58,626 nt of DNA from CAZJHX01 sp964545715. Its GTDB lineage: Bacteria > Myxococcota_A > UBA9042 > GCA-2863065. Positions 47,259 through 58,130 of the stretch are shown here, piece by piece. The position numbers were made by a program, and so were the translations under genes. The notes under the pieces were generated by a model. The model saw only the letters and a program-made list of their open reading frames with translations, had not been told where the DNA came from and did not search any database. Numbering within the stretch: the stretch's first letter is position 1; each line of letters opens with the position of its first letter. The DNA lies in the NCBI GenBank assembly GCA_964545715.1, contig CAZJHX010000061.1, forward strand, positions 1-58,626, written 5' to 3'.

Positions 47259-48743
47259 CTAGGGGAACGGGAGGCCCGCGGCGGCTTGGCAGACCTTGGG
47301 CAGGGTGCCGCCGCCGCCCGGGTTGAGCAGCGCCGCCAGACCGTTCTCGCCGCAGGTCGCCGAGCCCGGGCAGTCGGCATCCGACGTGCAGCCGCAGTTG
47401 CTGGGCAGGATGTCGGGGAGACCCGGAAGCGGGGGCAGTCCACCGCCGCCGCCGCCCATGCCGAGCTGCGTGAAGAAGTCGATGCAGTCACCGCCGCCGG
47501 GGCAGAACTTGGTCGTGTTGTCGCACGAGCCGTCGTCGGCGTAGCACAGGCCGGTCTCGGTGTCGCAGCTCAGCGAGGCGTCGGTACAGCCCTCGTCCTG
47601 GCACTCGCCGCTGGTCGGGCCGGTGCCGGTGGTGCCCTCGCACGTGTAGTTCTGCAGGTTGCAGGTCGAGCCCGGACAATGCGCGTCCTCGGAGCACTGC
47701 ACGCACACCCACTGGCCCTGGAAGTCCGCGCAGCCGGGGTACGGGGCCGTGCAGGTGTCGCAGACCTCATTGCCGGTCTCGGGGGCCTTGCACGCACAGC
47801 CGTCACACTTACCGCCATTGCAGTGCGAGTCGTTGAGGCAAGCGCAACAGGCGCCAGTCGTCGGGTTCTTGTGCGGGGTGGTGCCGCTGCACTCGGGCGG
47901 CGCGTCCGCCTCCATGCACACGTTGCCCTGGCACTTGGGCTTGGCCTGGGTGCAGTGCGTATCGTTCATGCACTCCACGCAGCTCTCGCCGACGCAGTAC
48001 GGGGTGGCGCCGCCGCACGCCGTGCACGGGTCCACGGTGCCGGTGCAGTCCGCACCCAGGCAGCACGCACCCTCGGTGATCCACTTGCAGACGTTCGCGC
48101 CGCCCTCGAGCGCCGCGCAGGACGCGTTGTCGGGGCAGGTGCCGTCGTTACACTCGGGCACGCACGCTTTCTGCCAGCAGCGCATGCCGGCGCCGCACTG
48201 ACCGTCTTTCTCGCACGCGCCGCACTGCTCGCTGGGCGAGACACAGTTGCCGCTGCTCGCGTTGCACCAGGGCGTCGCCGCATCAGGGCAACCATCTTGC
48301 ATGCAGCCGGTGCACTGGAAGAGGCCCGGCACGCAGGAGCTCGTGTCGCCTGAGGCGAAGCAAACCCAGCCGGACGCACAATCGGAGTCGTCTGCACAGG
48401 CCTCGGTGCAGTGCTTGGTCGGACCGACACTCACACACAGCAGACCGTCTTCACACTCACTGGTCTCGGCGCAGGGCTGACAAGCGGCGATGTTGGGCGT
48501 GATCGTGGTATCGACCGCGTCGGTGGTGGTGTCGTTGCCGGTGGGAACGGGGTCCCCGGTCGTCTGAGCCGGTACGCAGACCTTCTCATCGGAGCACTCG
48601 TAACCGTCGGGGCACGCCGGATCGCACTTCGGCGCGTTCCCGCTGCCGCCGCCGCCCGTGTTACCGCCGCCAGCACTGCACGCACCCGCTGCGGCGCCGA
48701 CCGCCAACATCACAAACAACTTCAAGCCAGCGTTCTTCAGCAC
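47259..48743 (-). CDS. Cys-rich lipoprotein
   Basis: 494 residues from the GTG at 48743; a GTG two codons earlier would put the ribosome binding site (GGGAGG) against the start, so I prefer the second. Lipoprotein signal LKLFVMLAVGAAAGAC, then a Gly/Ser/Asn linker. The body is about a dozen loosely repeated Cys clusters (CVECMNDTHC, CVQCSEDAHC, CGCTSDADCPGSATC) of the kind C-x2-C-x3-D/S-x-C. A Gly-rich GMGGGGGG stretch lies near the end. No enzyme motif. It is related in style, not closely in sequence, to the giant protein's repeats. A role in cell-surface contact is inferred. Confidence 0.88.
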   Translation of the reverse strand: MLKNAGLKLFVMLAVGAAAGACSAGGGNTGGGGSGNAPKCDPACPDGYECSDEKVCVPAQTTGDPVPTGNDTTTDAVDTTITPNIAACQPCAETSECEDGLLCVSVGPTKHCTEACADDSDCASGWVCFASGDTSSCVPGLFQCTGCMQDGCPDAATPWCNASSGNCVSPSEQCGACEKDGQCGAGMRCWQKACVPECNDGTCPDNASCAALEGGANVCKWITEGACCLGADCTGTVDPCTACGGATPYCVGESCVECMNDTHCTQAKPKCQGNVCMEADAPPECSGTTPHKNPTTGACCACLNDSHCNGGKCDGCACKAPETGNEVCDTCTAPYPGCADFQGQWVCVQCSEDAHCPGSTCNLQNYTCEGTTGTGPTSGECQDEGCTDASLSCDTETGLCYADDGSCDNTTKFCPGGGDCIDFFTQLGMGGGGGGLPPLPGLPDILPSNCGCTSDADCPGSATCGENGLAALLNPGGGGTLPKVCQAAAGLPFP

Positions 48744-48784
48744 GAGCACCTCCCAGCAACTAACAAAAGATTCCGCCGCGGTGG

Positions 48785-48790
48785 ATTATA
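48785..48790 (-). promoter_or_regulatory. Candidate -10 box for the Cys-rich lipoprotein gene
   Basis: A perfect minus-strand TATAAT lies 41 bases before the start at 48743. No good -35 at 16-18 bases. Confidence 0.4.
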
Positions 48791-48821
48791 TTGACCACAG
48801 CCGAGCATACGAGCATTTTTT

Positions 48822-48851
48822 TTGCGTCGGTGCACTGCCCGTCGCTACACT
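48822..48851 (+). promoter_or_regulatory. Candidate promoter of the small lipoprotein gene
   Basis: TTGCGT (48822-48827), an 18-base spacer and TACACT (48846-48851) lie 24 bases before the start at 48876. Confidence 0.35.
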
Positions 48852-48875
48852 GACTCGATGATCGAGGTGCGCAGC

Positions 48876-49217
48876 ATGTTCAAGACAATTCGTTTGGTGA
48901 CTGTCTGTTCACTGCTTCTGGGGTCCCTCTCGCTGCTTTCGTGCACGCCTGAGGTCGATCCCCCGGCGACGTCGGGGCCAGCCTACACAGGCAATGAGCA
49001 GAAGCCCGGGAAGCAGATCAATCCAGGAATCCCAGATACTCTGGCTGACGGAGAGGAGCCCTCCGGCGACACTCCAGCCGGCACAGACGCCGCGCCGGCG
49101 ACAGACGCGGCCACCGACAGCGGTGGCGGCGGCGGCGGCACAAAGGCCACCAACGAAGCGTGCACGTCGGACAGCGAGTGCAAGAGCAACAAGTGCTTCG
49201 TCGATAAGTGCTTATAG
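48876..49217 (+). CDS. Small lipoprotein with acidic linker and terminal Cys motif
   Basis: 113 residues. Start at 48876 gives a clean lipoprotein signal: MFKTIRLVTVCSLLLGSLSLLSC. The middle is a disordered Pro/Asp/Gly linker (ATDAATDSGGGGGG). The C-terminus has one Cys motif: CTSDSECKSNKC, then C-L at the end, the same C-x5-C-x4-C plan seen once per unit in larger Cys-rich proteins here. Divergent from the Cys-rich lipoprotein gene. Function unknown. Confidence 0.8.
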   Translation: MFKTIRLVTVCSLLLGSLSLLSCTPEVDPPATSGPAYTGNEQKPGKQINPGIPDTLADGEEPSGDTPAGTDAAPATDAATDSGGGGGGTKATNEACTSDSECKSNKCFVDKCL

Positions 49218-49218
49218 C

Positions 49219-49238
49219 GGAGCCGCGCTAACGGCTCC
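49219..49238. terminator. Convergent hairpin
   Basis: A perfect 7-base stem (GGAGCCG / CGGCTCC) with a 6-base loop lies between the convergent ends of the small lipoprotein gene and the outer-membrane gene. No T-run follows, so intrinsic termination is possible but unproven. Confidence 0.45.
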
Positions 49239-49246
49239 TGAGATAC

Positions 49247-52200
49247 TCAATACATCCCGGCCAGTCTGACGAAGAACCCGTGATTGTTGCGCGACAGCGG
49301 ATCGATCGGCTCTGAGCCGATGGGCGCCGTCGCGGGCACAAACAGGTTGTCGTTGAACGACGTGAAGTTGTAGCCCACGCCGATCCGCACATAGCGGCTG
49401 ATGTTCACGGCGATCTCGGCCAGCGCGCCGTGCTCCATCTGATCGATGATGTCGATGTCGATCCAGCGGTACTCGGCTGCGATATCGACCGTCTCCACCA
49501 GATGGAAGGCCAGGCGCAACGCCGCGAGCAGCGTCGTACTCTCGACGGCGCCGCCGGTCTCCTCGGCCTCTTCCACAGCGCGACGCCAGGCAAACTTGGG
49601 CGTCAGCTGCAGCCGCAAGGGCAGCTCGACGATCGGCTCCACCGCGATCACGTCCGCTGTCGTGCGCAACGAGCCGCCCGCAGAGTCCAGATGAACGGGG
49701 CGCATGTCGACCTGATGCGCCGCCTTCAGCAGCAACGTGAACGTCTCGTCCAGCGGCCGATAGGCCAGGCCCAGCTGCAGGTTGATCGTCTCCGCCTCGC
49801 GCTTGTCCAGCTCCTGGTTCTGCGTGATGGCGATGTCGGCGCGACCCAGAAGCGCCACGCCGGCACCCAGATCCGCGGAGACCCGGTTGAAGCTGACCAG
49901 CTGCAGCCGATCGGCCTCCGCCGTTTCGAAGCGGGCTTCAAAGCGAGTCGACATCTTGAAGCGCTCGTGGCGAATGTAGTCGCCGCCCACGCTCAGCGTC
50001 GTCATATCGCGCTCGACCCCGATATCGTCCACGACGGTGGTGTGTGATCGCTCGATCGCCACGTCCGCATATAGCCCCGCCAGCAGCTCGAACCGCCGGC
50101 CCAGCCCGAGCACCGCCCGGTTGAACGTCCCGCTGGCCGCCGTCCCGATCTGGTACTCACCATAGCTGCGGCCCTGGCCACCGCTGCCCCATCGCTCTTC
50201 ACTGCCGATGACGGTCGCCGGAACCCAGCGGTGGCTGTCGCGCGGATGCAACAGGCGCTGCTGGACGTACATCGTCGTAGAATCGGACAGCCGGGTTCGC
50301 AGCCCCAGCACAGACGCGTCTTCCCCGCTCCAGCGGACCTGCTCGCCAAGCGTCAGCTGCAGGTGCTCACCCAGCGCGATATCCAGCCCGATGCCGGTGA
50401 TCATGCGGTCGCCAAAGCTGCGCAGCACCGTATCGTCACCGCCGACGATGGCCTGCTGCTCGCCCCACAGCGTCAGGCGCGGCGAGATTTTGTAGCGCGC
50501 CAGCACCGCAAAAGCGGAGCGGTTGATCGGGTCTGCGTCCCCGATCTCCTCACGCGCCTGCAGTACGTCACCGACGAGCGTCAGCCGTCCCAGCCGATGG
50601 GAGTACTGCGCTGACGTCAGATTGCGGTTGTTGGTGCCGGTATCCGCGATCGCGCCCAGGGCGCCGCGCACCACCGACAGCGTATCGTGCCGCAGAACCA
50701 GCTGCTGCTCCCGGTTGATATGCCACTTCAGCGAGCCGCCGCCACGCACATGCCCCTGCTCCAGCACGGTGTGGCTGGACACAAAGCCCTCGTCCTCGCT
50801 CTGGTAGTCCACGGCCAGCTGCAGGAACGGCTCGGTGCGACCCAGGAACTCGCCTATGTCGGTGCGGCCGCGGACCGTAATGCCCCAGCCCTTTTGAGTC
50901 TGCTGCGGCGCGGCGCCGACCGCGTTGTACGTCAGGCCGCCGTCGCGACTCAGCCAGTTGGCCCCGTTGCCCGCTCTCGATCGCGCCACCTCGGCCTCGA
51001 TGCGCGTGGTCTTGCCCGGCGTGATCGCCAGCTGTGCGCCCATCAGCTCGTAGTCCGGACCGGCGCCCGCAGCGCGCCCCTCACGCACATAGCCGCCGCC
51101 GACTTTGACGATGCCGGCAAAGCTTTGACTGCCGTTGGCGCCCCAGGTCAGATCGTTGATGCCCTGCACCGCACGCGTCTCGTAGTCGACCTGGATGCGC
51201 ACCTCGTGGCCCTGGAAGCCGAGCCGTCCCCCGATTGCGTCGGACGCGCCGACCAGGAACGAGGCGTCCACTTGCGACGGCACCGGCTTCTTGAACGTCA
51301 GGCGCCCGGCCCGGTAGTCGATGCTGTAGTCCGCGTCGCGCGCCTGACCCACGGTCTGCAAGCGCGCCCCGGAGTCGCGGTCGAAGATGGCGATCGACAC
51401 CTGCTCCGACCCCTCCACGATCTCTTTGTCGGGCAGGAAATAATAGCTGCCGCCCGTGCCCGACAACGTGGCGTGACTGCGACGCACGCGCTCATCCGCG
51501 TAGCTCGCGAAGCCCTCCACCACCGTGTCGTAGCCCTTGGTCCAGGTCTGGTCCAGCCGCACCTTGGCGCCCTCCATGACCCGGTCATACCGCAGCAGGT
51601 CGATGCCCCACTCGCCCGCCTTGAACGTGCCCACGATGAGTCGGTTTCGACCCGCCTCCACGGCCACGTAGTACTTGCCCCGCGTGCGGGCGTCGGTGCC
51701 CTCTTCGGCCGCGTCGCCGTAGATCGGGTAATACCGCTCGGCGTCGATGATCTGGTCGACGAAGTTGCTCACTTCGGTGTCGCGCGCAGAGTCCGCGTAG
51801 GCCGTGATCTTGATGTTCTTGATCAGCTTGCCGCCCTTGATCCGCGCCTTCAGGTAGAGCGCAGCGCGTCCATGGAGCAGCACTGGACCCACATCCCAGG
51901 TGGACGTCGATTGCACCAATTGGGTGCCGTCCTGGCTCATCGCGCCGTCACCCAGCGCCATCAGGAAGAGCGCGTTACCTTTGACGTGGTACGTGCGCTT
52001 GATGCGCGCCACGTTGCCCTCTTTGTCGCGCGCCTCGATCTCCACAGCCGACCGCTCGCCGTTGGCCATCGGCAGCAGCAGCTCAAACGCGCCGTCCTCG
52101 ACCGGCACGGGCTTGCCGTTGATCGACACGCTGATGCCGGCGTCTGCCGGGACCGTGCCCTTGATCGGCAGCAGGGGCTGGCCCAGCTCGGCGTCGTCGG

Positions 52201-52968
52201 GCGGCAGATGCACGACCAGGTCCGACACCGCCAGCGCCGGCGGCGCGCCCTTGCCCGTCTTGCGAAAGTCGATGGCACGGCTCAGCGCCGGGATGCCAAA
52301 GGGCTGCTTCTGCCCCTCGGCATCCTTTGCCTCGGCCGGCGGGGGCGGCTCAAACTCAGCCTCCAGCCGCTCGCCGTATCGCCCATTGACCGTGATGCGC
52401 ACGGTCTTGTTGGTCTCGGTGCGCGGTGCCAGTCGCGACAGGCCTTTCCCCTGTCCGGAGACGCGGACGACCCGGCCGTCGACCTCCAGCCCCCACGCCT
52501 TCGTGGGCGCCCGTGCGGTCTTGCTGGGGATGATGCGAACCTCTACTCGGAGGTTCCGCTTACGGCCGCGGCGCGTATCCGGGGTAGCCAGCGGGCGCTG
52601 ATTCTCCATGCCCACGGCCTCAATGCGGGCGTCCGGCACGCCCTTCAGAACCAGGAAATTGCGCACTCTGTTGGCCTGCGTCGTGGTCCTCAAGCGCGCC
52701 GTCACCGCGTCGTCCTCGCCCGACCCATGGACCTCCACGATCCATCGCTCGCCGGCCGGCCGCGCCGCCAGCGTCGAGACCAGGCGCTTCAGGGATCCGC
52801 GCAGGGTCTTGTGCATCGCCATCTTCGAGAACAGCTTGCCGCGGAAGGTTCTCAGCAAGGTGCCGACCGCCCCGCCCGTCGTCTCCCCCTGCACCGTCAG
52901 CGTGCCAGGCGGAGCCCACGCCCCCGCGCCCATGTAGGCCGCCCCCCAGAAACTAAAAGACTAGGACC
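49247..52968 (-). CDS. Large outer-membrane protein, C-terminal segment (OmpA-like domain plus beta-barrel)
   Basis: About 1,225 coding residues from just below the gap to the stop at 49247. The apparent start at 52933 (ATG) is an artefact of the gap. It begins with an OmpA-like peptidoglycan-binding domain (VEVHGSGEDDAVTARLRTTT, then ANRVRNFLVLKGV and GRKRNLRVEVR), followed by an Ig-like section (DAGISVSINGKPV). A long beta-rich part has repeated strand patterns, for example YYPIYGDAAEEG, GKYYVAVEAGRNRL and DYSIDYRAGRLTF. It ends in an aromatic C-terminus (FFVRLAGMY), as outer-membrane barrels do. The last roughly 600 residues are probably the barrel. Continues the gene segment at 52979-55822. 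Confidence 0.85.
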
Positions 52969-52978
52969 NNNNNNNNNN
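52969..52978. other. Assembly gap inside the outer-membrane gene
   Basis: Ten N characters with C-homopolymer artefact at 52979-53040 and a stretch with a stop (52961-52963) on the other side. The two flanks meet at matching residues: one reads GERAW, the other AWAPPGTLTVQG, so very little real sequence may be missing. Confidence 0.95.
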
Positions 52979-55822
52979 CCCCACGGGCCCCCCCCCCCCG
53001 CCCGCCGCCCCCCCCGCCCGCGGCCCCGCCCCCGGGCACCACCAGGCGCGCTCGCCCTTGTCGGACGCGACCGAGATCGTAAACGAGTAGGACCCCTCGA
53101 CCAGCGGTCCGGCGGACTGGAACTCCACGCTCTCGGGTGGGCCGCCCTCGCCCTCCTTCGAGAAGACCTCGGCCCCGTCCGGACCCGTCATCGCCAGCTT
53201 CCAGGAGGTCACGCCGGCCTCGGGCGCTGAGATCTCAAACGCAATCGGCACCTCGGGCTGCCCCTCGATCAGCCCCAAACGCGGCCACGGTAGGCCTACG
53301 CTCAGCGCCATCAAGCCCAGGTTCAGGCTCTTGCCCGCGATGGTGAGCTGTCCGTCCGACAGGGCCGCCTCGACGCGCTGCGTGTTCGGTTTCTGAGCCT
53401 CGCCGACGGCGACGAGCGCCTCTCGAGAGGCGCCGGACTCGTTGCTGATCTCGACCACCACGACGCCGTCTGCCGGCCGCCTTGGCGCCGCCAGAAACGC
53501 GCCGTCCGCTCCGATCGCGACCGCCGCACCATCGACGAAGACCCCGGGCGGGGAGGGCTTGTCTGCCTGCAGCGGCGGACGCTGCTTTTGGACCGATGCG
53601 TCAAAGACCTCGATCATCACACCAGGCGCCTCGCGCGCCGCACGGACGCCGACCTGCCCGACGGTGATCTTGGCGCGACCTGCCAGCGACGACGCGATTC
53701 GGTGCGCCACCCGCAGCGCCTTCTCCATGGCCTCCGCGTCGGCCGTCTCGCCCGCTCCCACGCGCACCAGCAGCTCGACTGCCGCCATCTTTCGAACGCT
53801 GCGTCCGACGCGGGAGATCAGCTTCTTGACGCTACGGCTGAGCCGCTTACGGCGCGCGATCGGGTCGCCGTTTATGGCTTCGCGACGCAGCGGACCGGAG
53901 CGCTGGTAGCCGACCGTGAAAGACACCGGCACGGCGCGCCATCGACTGGAGCCGTCCGACACCTCAAAGCGCGCCCGGTGTCGCGCGCCTCGTCGCACCA
54001 CCACCTGCTGACCTGTGCCGTCCGTGCCGTCCCATACGACGCTGGGCGGCGGCGCTCCAGTCGCCCCCCAACCGCGTACGGGATGCCACTTGCCGTCGGC
54101 GCCCTGCGCCTCGACCCACAGGCGCCACACGCCGACGATCAGCCCCTCGGGCGCGCCCAGCCCAAAGCCGATCTTGGTCATCAGCGGGGTCGGCGACCAC
54201 GGGACGTCGAGCAGCTTGCCGTCGTCCGGCGCGCCGTTGAGGACCAGCGTCGCCGCGCCCGCGGCACCCACGCGCTTGCCGCCGACTTGAACCGACAAGG
54301 TCTCGACCTTGCCGGCCACGATGACCCTATCCGGCACCGCGACGACCGCGTCCTGCCCCGCCGGATGCACCTCGGTCGGCCCCACCGCGCCCGTCGTGCA
54401 GCGGAACCCGAAGGAGGTCTGCACCGGGATTCCGCGACTGAAGTGGATGCTGCGGCTGCTGCGGACCACCTCCTCGCTGCCGGTCGGAACGGTGTTGGTG
54501 TCCACCTTGATGAGATGCAGGCCGGGCGGCACGTCGCTGAAGTGGTACTTGCCGTCGCGGTCGGTCACGGCGTAGCGGCCGGTGTCGATGTAGACGCGCG
54601 CGCCGTAGATGCCGGGGTCTGCGGCGCCGGCCCAGCCGTCACCGTCCTCGTCGCAATACACGCGTCCGGTCACCCAGCTGCTGTCGAAGGTGGGGTCGCC
54701 GACCACCGTGACGCTGACTCGAGCCTCGTCGCTGATGGCCACACCGTCCGTGCCCATGACGGTGGCGCGGGTCGTCGCCACATCGTTTCGGCGTGCGTTG
54801 ACGCCCACCGCCACCTGGTAGCGCAGGAAGATGCGACTGCCGGCGTTCAGCTCAAACGGCGTGCCGTCCTCGAAGTCGGCCAGCTTGAACTCCAAGAGCT
54901 GCGGGTCCCGCACGGGCGCCACATTGACGCGCACACCGTCCACCGACGCGCGCGGTGAGCCGGCGATCATGCGCAGCTGTGCCGGCAGAATGTCCCGCAG
55001 GACCACGCCTCCACGATCACCGTCGCGGGCGTACGACGTCTTGGAGCGGTTCTCGACTCGCAAGGTGTAGGTGATGATGTCGCCGACCGCCGCCTGGTGC
55101 TTGCTGGCCGTCTTGCTGAGCACGACGACCGCGCCGCCGCGATCGACCGCGATATGGTTGTGCCGCGGCGCGACAGCCGTGTCGGCCTCCGCCAGAAAGC
55201 TGAGCCAATACGCACGGGGCGCCCTGGGAGCGGGCGCCGCCGGGGCGCTCACCAGTCCGGTGGCCGGGTCGAACTCCGCCGACCCCTCGAGGGGCGGCAG
55301 AAGCAGCGACGGAAAGTGATACCGCTCGGCGTCGACGACCACATCCAGCGTGTAGGTCCCGGCGCCGGTCAGCTCAAAGCGATACAGCCCGTGCCTGCCC
55401 GTCCTCAGCTGAGCGACGACCGCTCCCGTACGGAGCAGACGCACGATCACGCCGGCTACAGGTGCGCCAGTGTCACTGGCAAAGACATGCCCGGACGGCT
55501 CAACCTGAATGGTGGCCCGCCCGCCTGCGGCGGAAAATGTGCCGAAGGGGGCGCCTGTCTCGGATTGTACGAGCAGGGGTGTATCGGCGGCCGGCGCATC
55601 GCGCAGCAGGAAGGACCCGTCGGGACCGACTACCGCCTGCTGATCATCGCTCGCGCCCGAAAACGTGACGACAAACCCGGCCAACGGCGCGCCGGTGCCC
55701 GCCTCGTGGACGGATCCCGGGATATCGACCGCAGCGCCGGCGCGAGGCGCCATCGCGACTGCGATGAGCACGGCCAGACACAGAGATTTGGGCGTGTTTG
55801 AGGGTACAGCGAACAAGAGCAT
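52979..55822 (-). CDS. Large outer-membrane protein, N-terminal segment (DUF11, SdrD-like)
   Basis: About 925 residues before the gap. The ATG at 55822, 16 bases after the previous gene, gives a signal peptide (ending PRAGAA). Order: two carboxypeptidase-regulatory-like domains (about 33-110), a DUF11 repeat (VLSKTASKHQAAVGDIITYTL, then NRSKTSYARD), an SdrD_B-like domain (GRVYCDEDGDGWAGAADPGI, then AVTDRDGKYHFSDVPPG), beta-sandwich domains and a helical OmpA-like stretch (LISRVGRSVRKMAAVELLV). DUF11 and SdrD-like domains build stalks in surface proteins. The chain breaks off at DKGERAW and is followed by artefact. Whole protein about 2,150 residues if joined to 49247-52968. It is the last gene of the minus-strand envelope operon. 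Confidence 0.87.
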
Positions 55823-55838
55823 GCCCTTGAAATTCGCG

Positions 55839-56489
55839 CTATCGTAGCACCCGGGATCTGACGCGCGCAAACGTGCCGGACAGCGGATCCCAACGCATGA
55901 AAACCTCCTGCGAGATCAGCTCGTCCGGTTGGCCCTTTTCATCGGTCTCAACGACGCTCACGCGCTCGACCAGCTCGCCTTTCGACGCCTTGACCAGCGA
56001 CCGCCGCTCAGTGCGACCACGGTACTCGTAGCGGCGCGCCAGGTGATACACCACGGCGAGACTGCCGCCGGTGAGACGAAACCAGGTGGTCGCCGACAGG
56101 TGCGGACCGCTGCCGCCGACGCGCTCGTCCAACGCGATCTCAGACGTCCCGTCACCGTCGAGATCGGTATGTTCGTTGGCGAAGGTCACATCGTACGCCG
56201 ATGACAGGCCCAGAGGCATCGCGGCCACGACCGTCACCGCTTTCGACCCGGCCCTGGCGGCGATGTGACACACCAGCAGACCAGCCGGCCGTACCGCCCC
56301 ATCCGAGTCGGTGGCCCCGACCAGCACGAGCCGCTCGGACCGCCCGTCCCCGTCGAGATCCAGCGTCCTCTGCTCTGTCGGGCGGTAGGCGGACCGCAGC
56401 ACAGCGCTGACGTTGCGCGCACTCTTCCGAGCGATAAAAGCGGGTGGAGGGGGCGCCAGAATAGACGCTGTGATCAGGGCTGCGAGCAT
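55839..56489 (-). CDS. Small secreted protein with Asp-rich calcium-type loops
   Basis: 216 residues. N-terminal hydrophobic stretch (MLAALITASILAPPPP), then LDLDGDGRSERLVLVG (about 43-58) and TDLDGDGTSEIAL. These DxDxDG loops are as in FG-GAP or EF-hand-like Ca2+-binding repeats. The remainder is beta-rich without a known family. No clear ribosome binding site; starts 38 bases after the kelch lipoprotein gene and 16 before the outer-membrane gene, so it is likely co-translated with neighbours. Confidence 0.8.
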   Translation of the reverse strand: MLAALITASILAPPPPAFIARKSARNVSAVLRSAYRPTEQRTLDLDGDGRSERLVLVGATDSDGAVRPAGLLVCHIAARAGSKAVTVVAAMPLGLSSAYDVTFANEHTDLDGDGTSEIALDERVGGSGPHLSATTWFRLTGGSLAVVYHLARRYEYRGRTERRSLVKASKGELVERVSVVETDEKGQPDELISQEVFMRWDPLSGTFARVRSRVLR

Positions 56490-56527
56490 CGCGCTGACAG
56501 TGTAGCGCTCAATCGCCGCCGATGAGG

Positions 56528-58126
56528 CTAAAGCGGGTTGAAGAACTCGCTGACGGTGTTCATCTGACCGGACGCGCCCATGCCGCCGACCGCGAGCACG
56601 GTGTCGTTTTGCAGCAGAATGCCGGCGCAGCCGCCGCGACCCGCGGACATCGGGCTCACGCCGCCGCGGTCGATAAACGTCTGGTTGCTGGCCTCGTCGT
56701 AGTACTCAAAGATGACCTCGGCGGAGGACAGCGGCAACCCGTCGTTGAAGCCGCCGAACAGCAGCACGGCGTTGCCCGGCATCACCACGGCTGCGTGACC
56801 GCCGCGGGCATGCAGCGCGTAAAACTCCTGACCGCCCTGGAACGCCTGCTGAGTCACCTGATAGCTGTCGATGCGCTGCACGCCGGCCAGATGCTCCTTG
56901 TTGTCGAAGCCGCCGACGACGTGGATGAAGCGCTGCGAGTCGACATAGGTGGCGGTGTGACGCGTGCGGCCACCGCCCGTCATGGTGCCAATCTTATCCT
57001 CTACCCCGGCCGGGTTGAGGATGAACGTCTCGAGCGTGTCGCGTACGCCCTCATCACCTTCGCCGCCGATGAGAACGACCGACGCCAGATCCTGCGGGCC
57101 CGACGGCGCCCGGTTGGCGGTGTGGAAGTAGCGCGGCTCCTTCATGTTGCCGGTGTAGATGACGCCGAGACCGGAGCCCTCGCAGGGGGAGCCGGGCAGG
57201 CACATGACCTCGATCGTGCCGAGCGCTGAGACGGTGCCGCCCTGAACGGTGAAGCCGCCCGCGAAGACGAGGTGATCCCCACCCTCCACGATGTTGACTG
57301 TGTGGCCGGCGCGGCCGGTGTTCAGCGTGGCGCCGGGGATGAGCTCAAACGCGCCGCCCGAGGACGGGTCGAAGATCTCGATCGTCGACAGCGTCGTGCC
57401 GCTCGTGTCGCCCATGCCGCCGGCAACGACCACGCGGCCGTCGCTGAGGGTCTTGGCCGTGTGGAACGCGCGCGCTGTAGTCAGGCCTTGCGGAAACTCG
57501 GCGTACTCGCCGGTGTTGGGGTCGTAGATCTCCACAGACGCAAAGACCTCGCCCAGATCGCCGGGCTTGGTGTAGTCGCCTGTCGTGGTCAGACGTGCGC
57601 CGCCCACGATAAGCACCTGTCCGTTCGCCAGCATGGTGACGGTGTGACCAACGCGGCCTGTGTTGAGATTGGTCGCCTGGGACCCGCTCTCGGTGCGCTT
57701 GCTTGTCCGCGCAAAGGCGTTGACCTTGCTGACCATCACACCGACGGTCTGCGGGTCGGTGTCCTCGTGCATCGTGAAGCGCGAGCTCTTGCCGCGACTG
57801 ATCAGCTGACCGATGAGGCCCTGCGCGTTTTGCGACCAGCCCTCGATGGTGATCTTGAGGTCGTCGCCAAACGGGATGGCCTCGAGCGGCTTGGCGCTGC
57901 CCGGCTCGTAGTGGACGAACTTGTCGGCGACCATGTTGTCGTCGACGTCCGTGACCGCAATCCGAATGAAGGAGACCCCGTCGTACGGGTTGTCGGCCTG
58001 ACTTTGGAAGGCGACGCTGTAGATGTTGAGGTCAAGCAGCTCCAGGGACTCGGGCGGCAGGTCTTCCTTGCACCCGAAGAGGCTGAGAGCGGCAACGACG
58101 ATGACGATGTGTTTGCAGGTCTTCAT
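56528..58126 (-). CDS. Kelch-repeat lipoprotein
   Basis: 532 residues. Lipoprotein signal MKTCKHIVIVVAALSLFGC. An N-terminal beta domain (about 25-140) is followed by at least five or six kelch-type blades: GHTVTMLANGQVLIVGG (161-177), FHTAKTLSDGRVVVAGG, GHTVNIVEGGDHLVFAGG, RHTATYVDSQRFIHVVGG, GHAAVVMPGNAVLLFGG and GGCAGILLQNDTVLAVGG. These blades should form a beta-propeller on the cell surface or in the periplasm. GGAG precedes the ATG and overlaps the previous stop (4 bases between genes), so it is in an operon with the membrane protein upstream. Confidence 0.9.
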   Translation of the reverse strand: MKTCKHIVIVVAALSLFGCKEDLPPESLELLDLNIYSVAFQSQADNPYDGVSFIRIAVTDVDDNMVADKFVHYEPGSAKPLEAIPFGDDLKITIEGWSQNAQGLIGQLISRGKSSRFTMHEDTDPQTVGVMVSKVNAFARTSKRTESGSQATNLNTGRVGHTVTMLANGQVLIVGGARLTTTGDYTKPGDLGEVFASVEIYDPNTGEYAEFPQGLTTARAFHTAKTLSDGRVVVAGGMGDTSGTTLSTIEIFDPSSGGAFELIPGATLNTGRAGHTVNIVEGGDHLVFAGGFTVQGGTVSALGTIEVMCLPGSPCEGSGLGVIYTGNMKEPRYFHTANRAPSGPQDLASVVLIGGEGDEGVRDTLETFILNPAGVEDKIGTMTGGGRTRHTATYVDSQRFIHVVGGFDNKEHLAGVQRIDSYQVTQQAFQGGQEFYALHARGGHAAVVMPGNAVLLFGGFNDGLPLSSAEVIFEYYDEASNQTFIDRGGVSPMSAGRGGCAGILLQNDTVLAVGGMGASGQMNTVSEFFNPL

Positions 58127-58130
58127 CGGG

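Noticed and set aside
50687..53230. Plus-strand open frame opposite the outer-membrane gene
   Set aside because: Arg/His/Leu-rich low-complexity translation that runs straight through the N gap; a shadow of the minus-strand gene.
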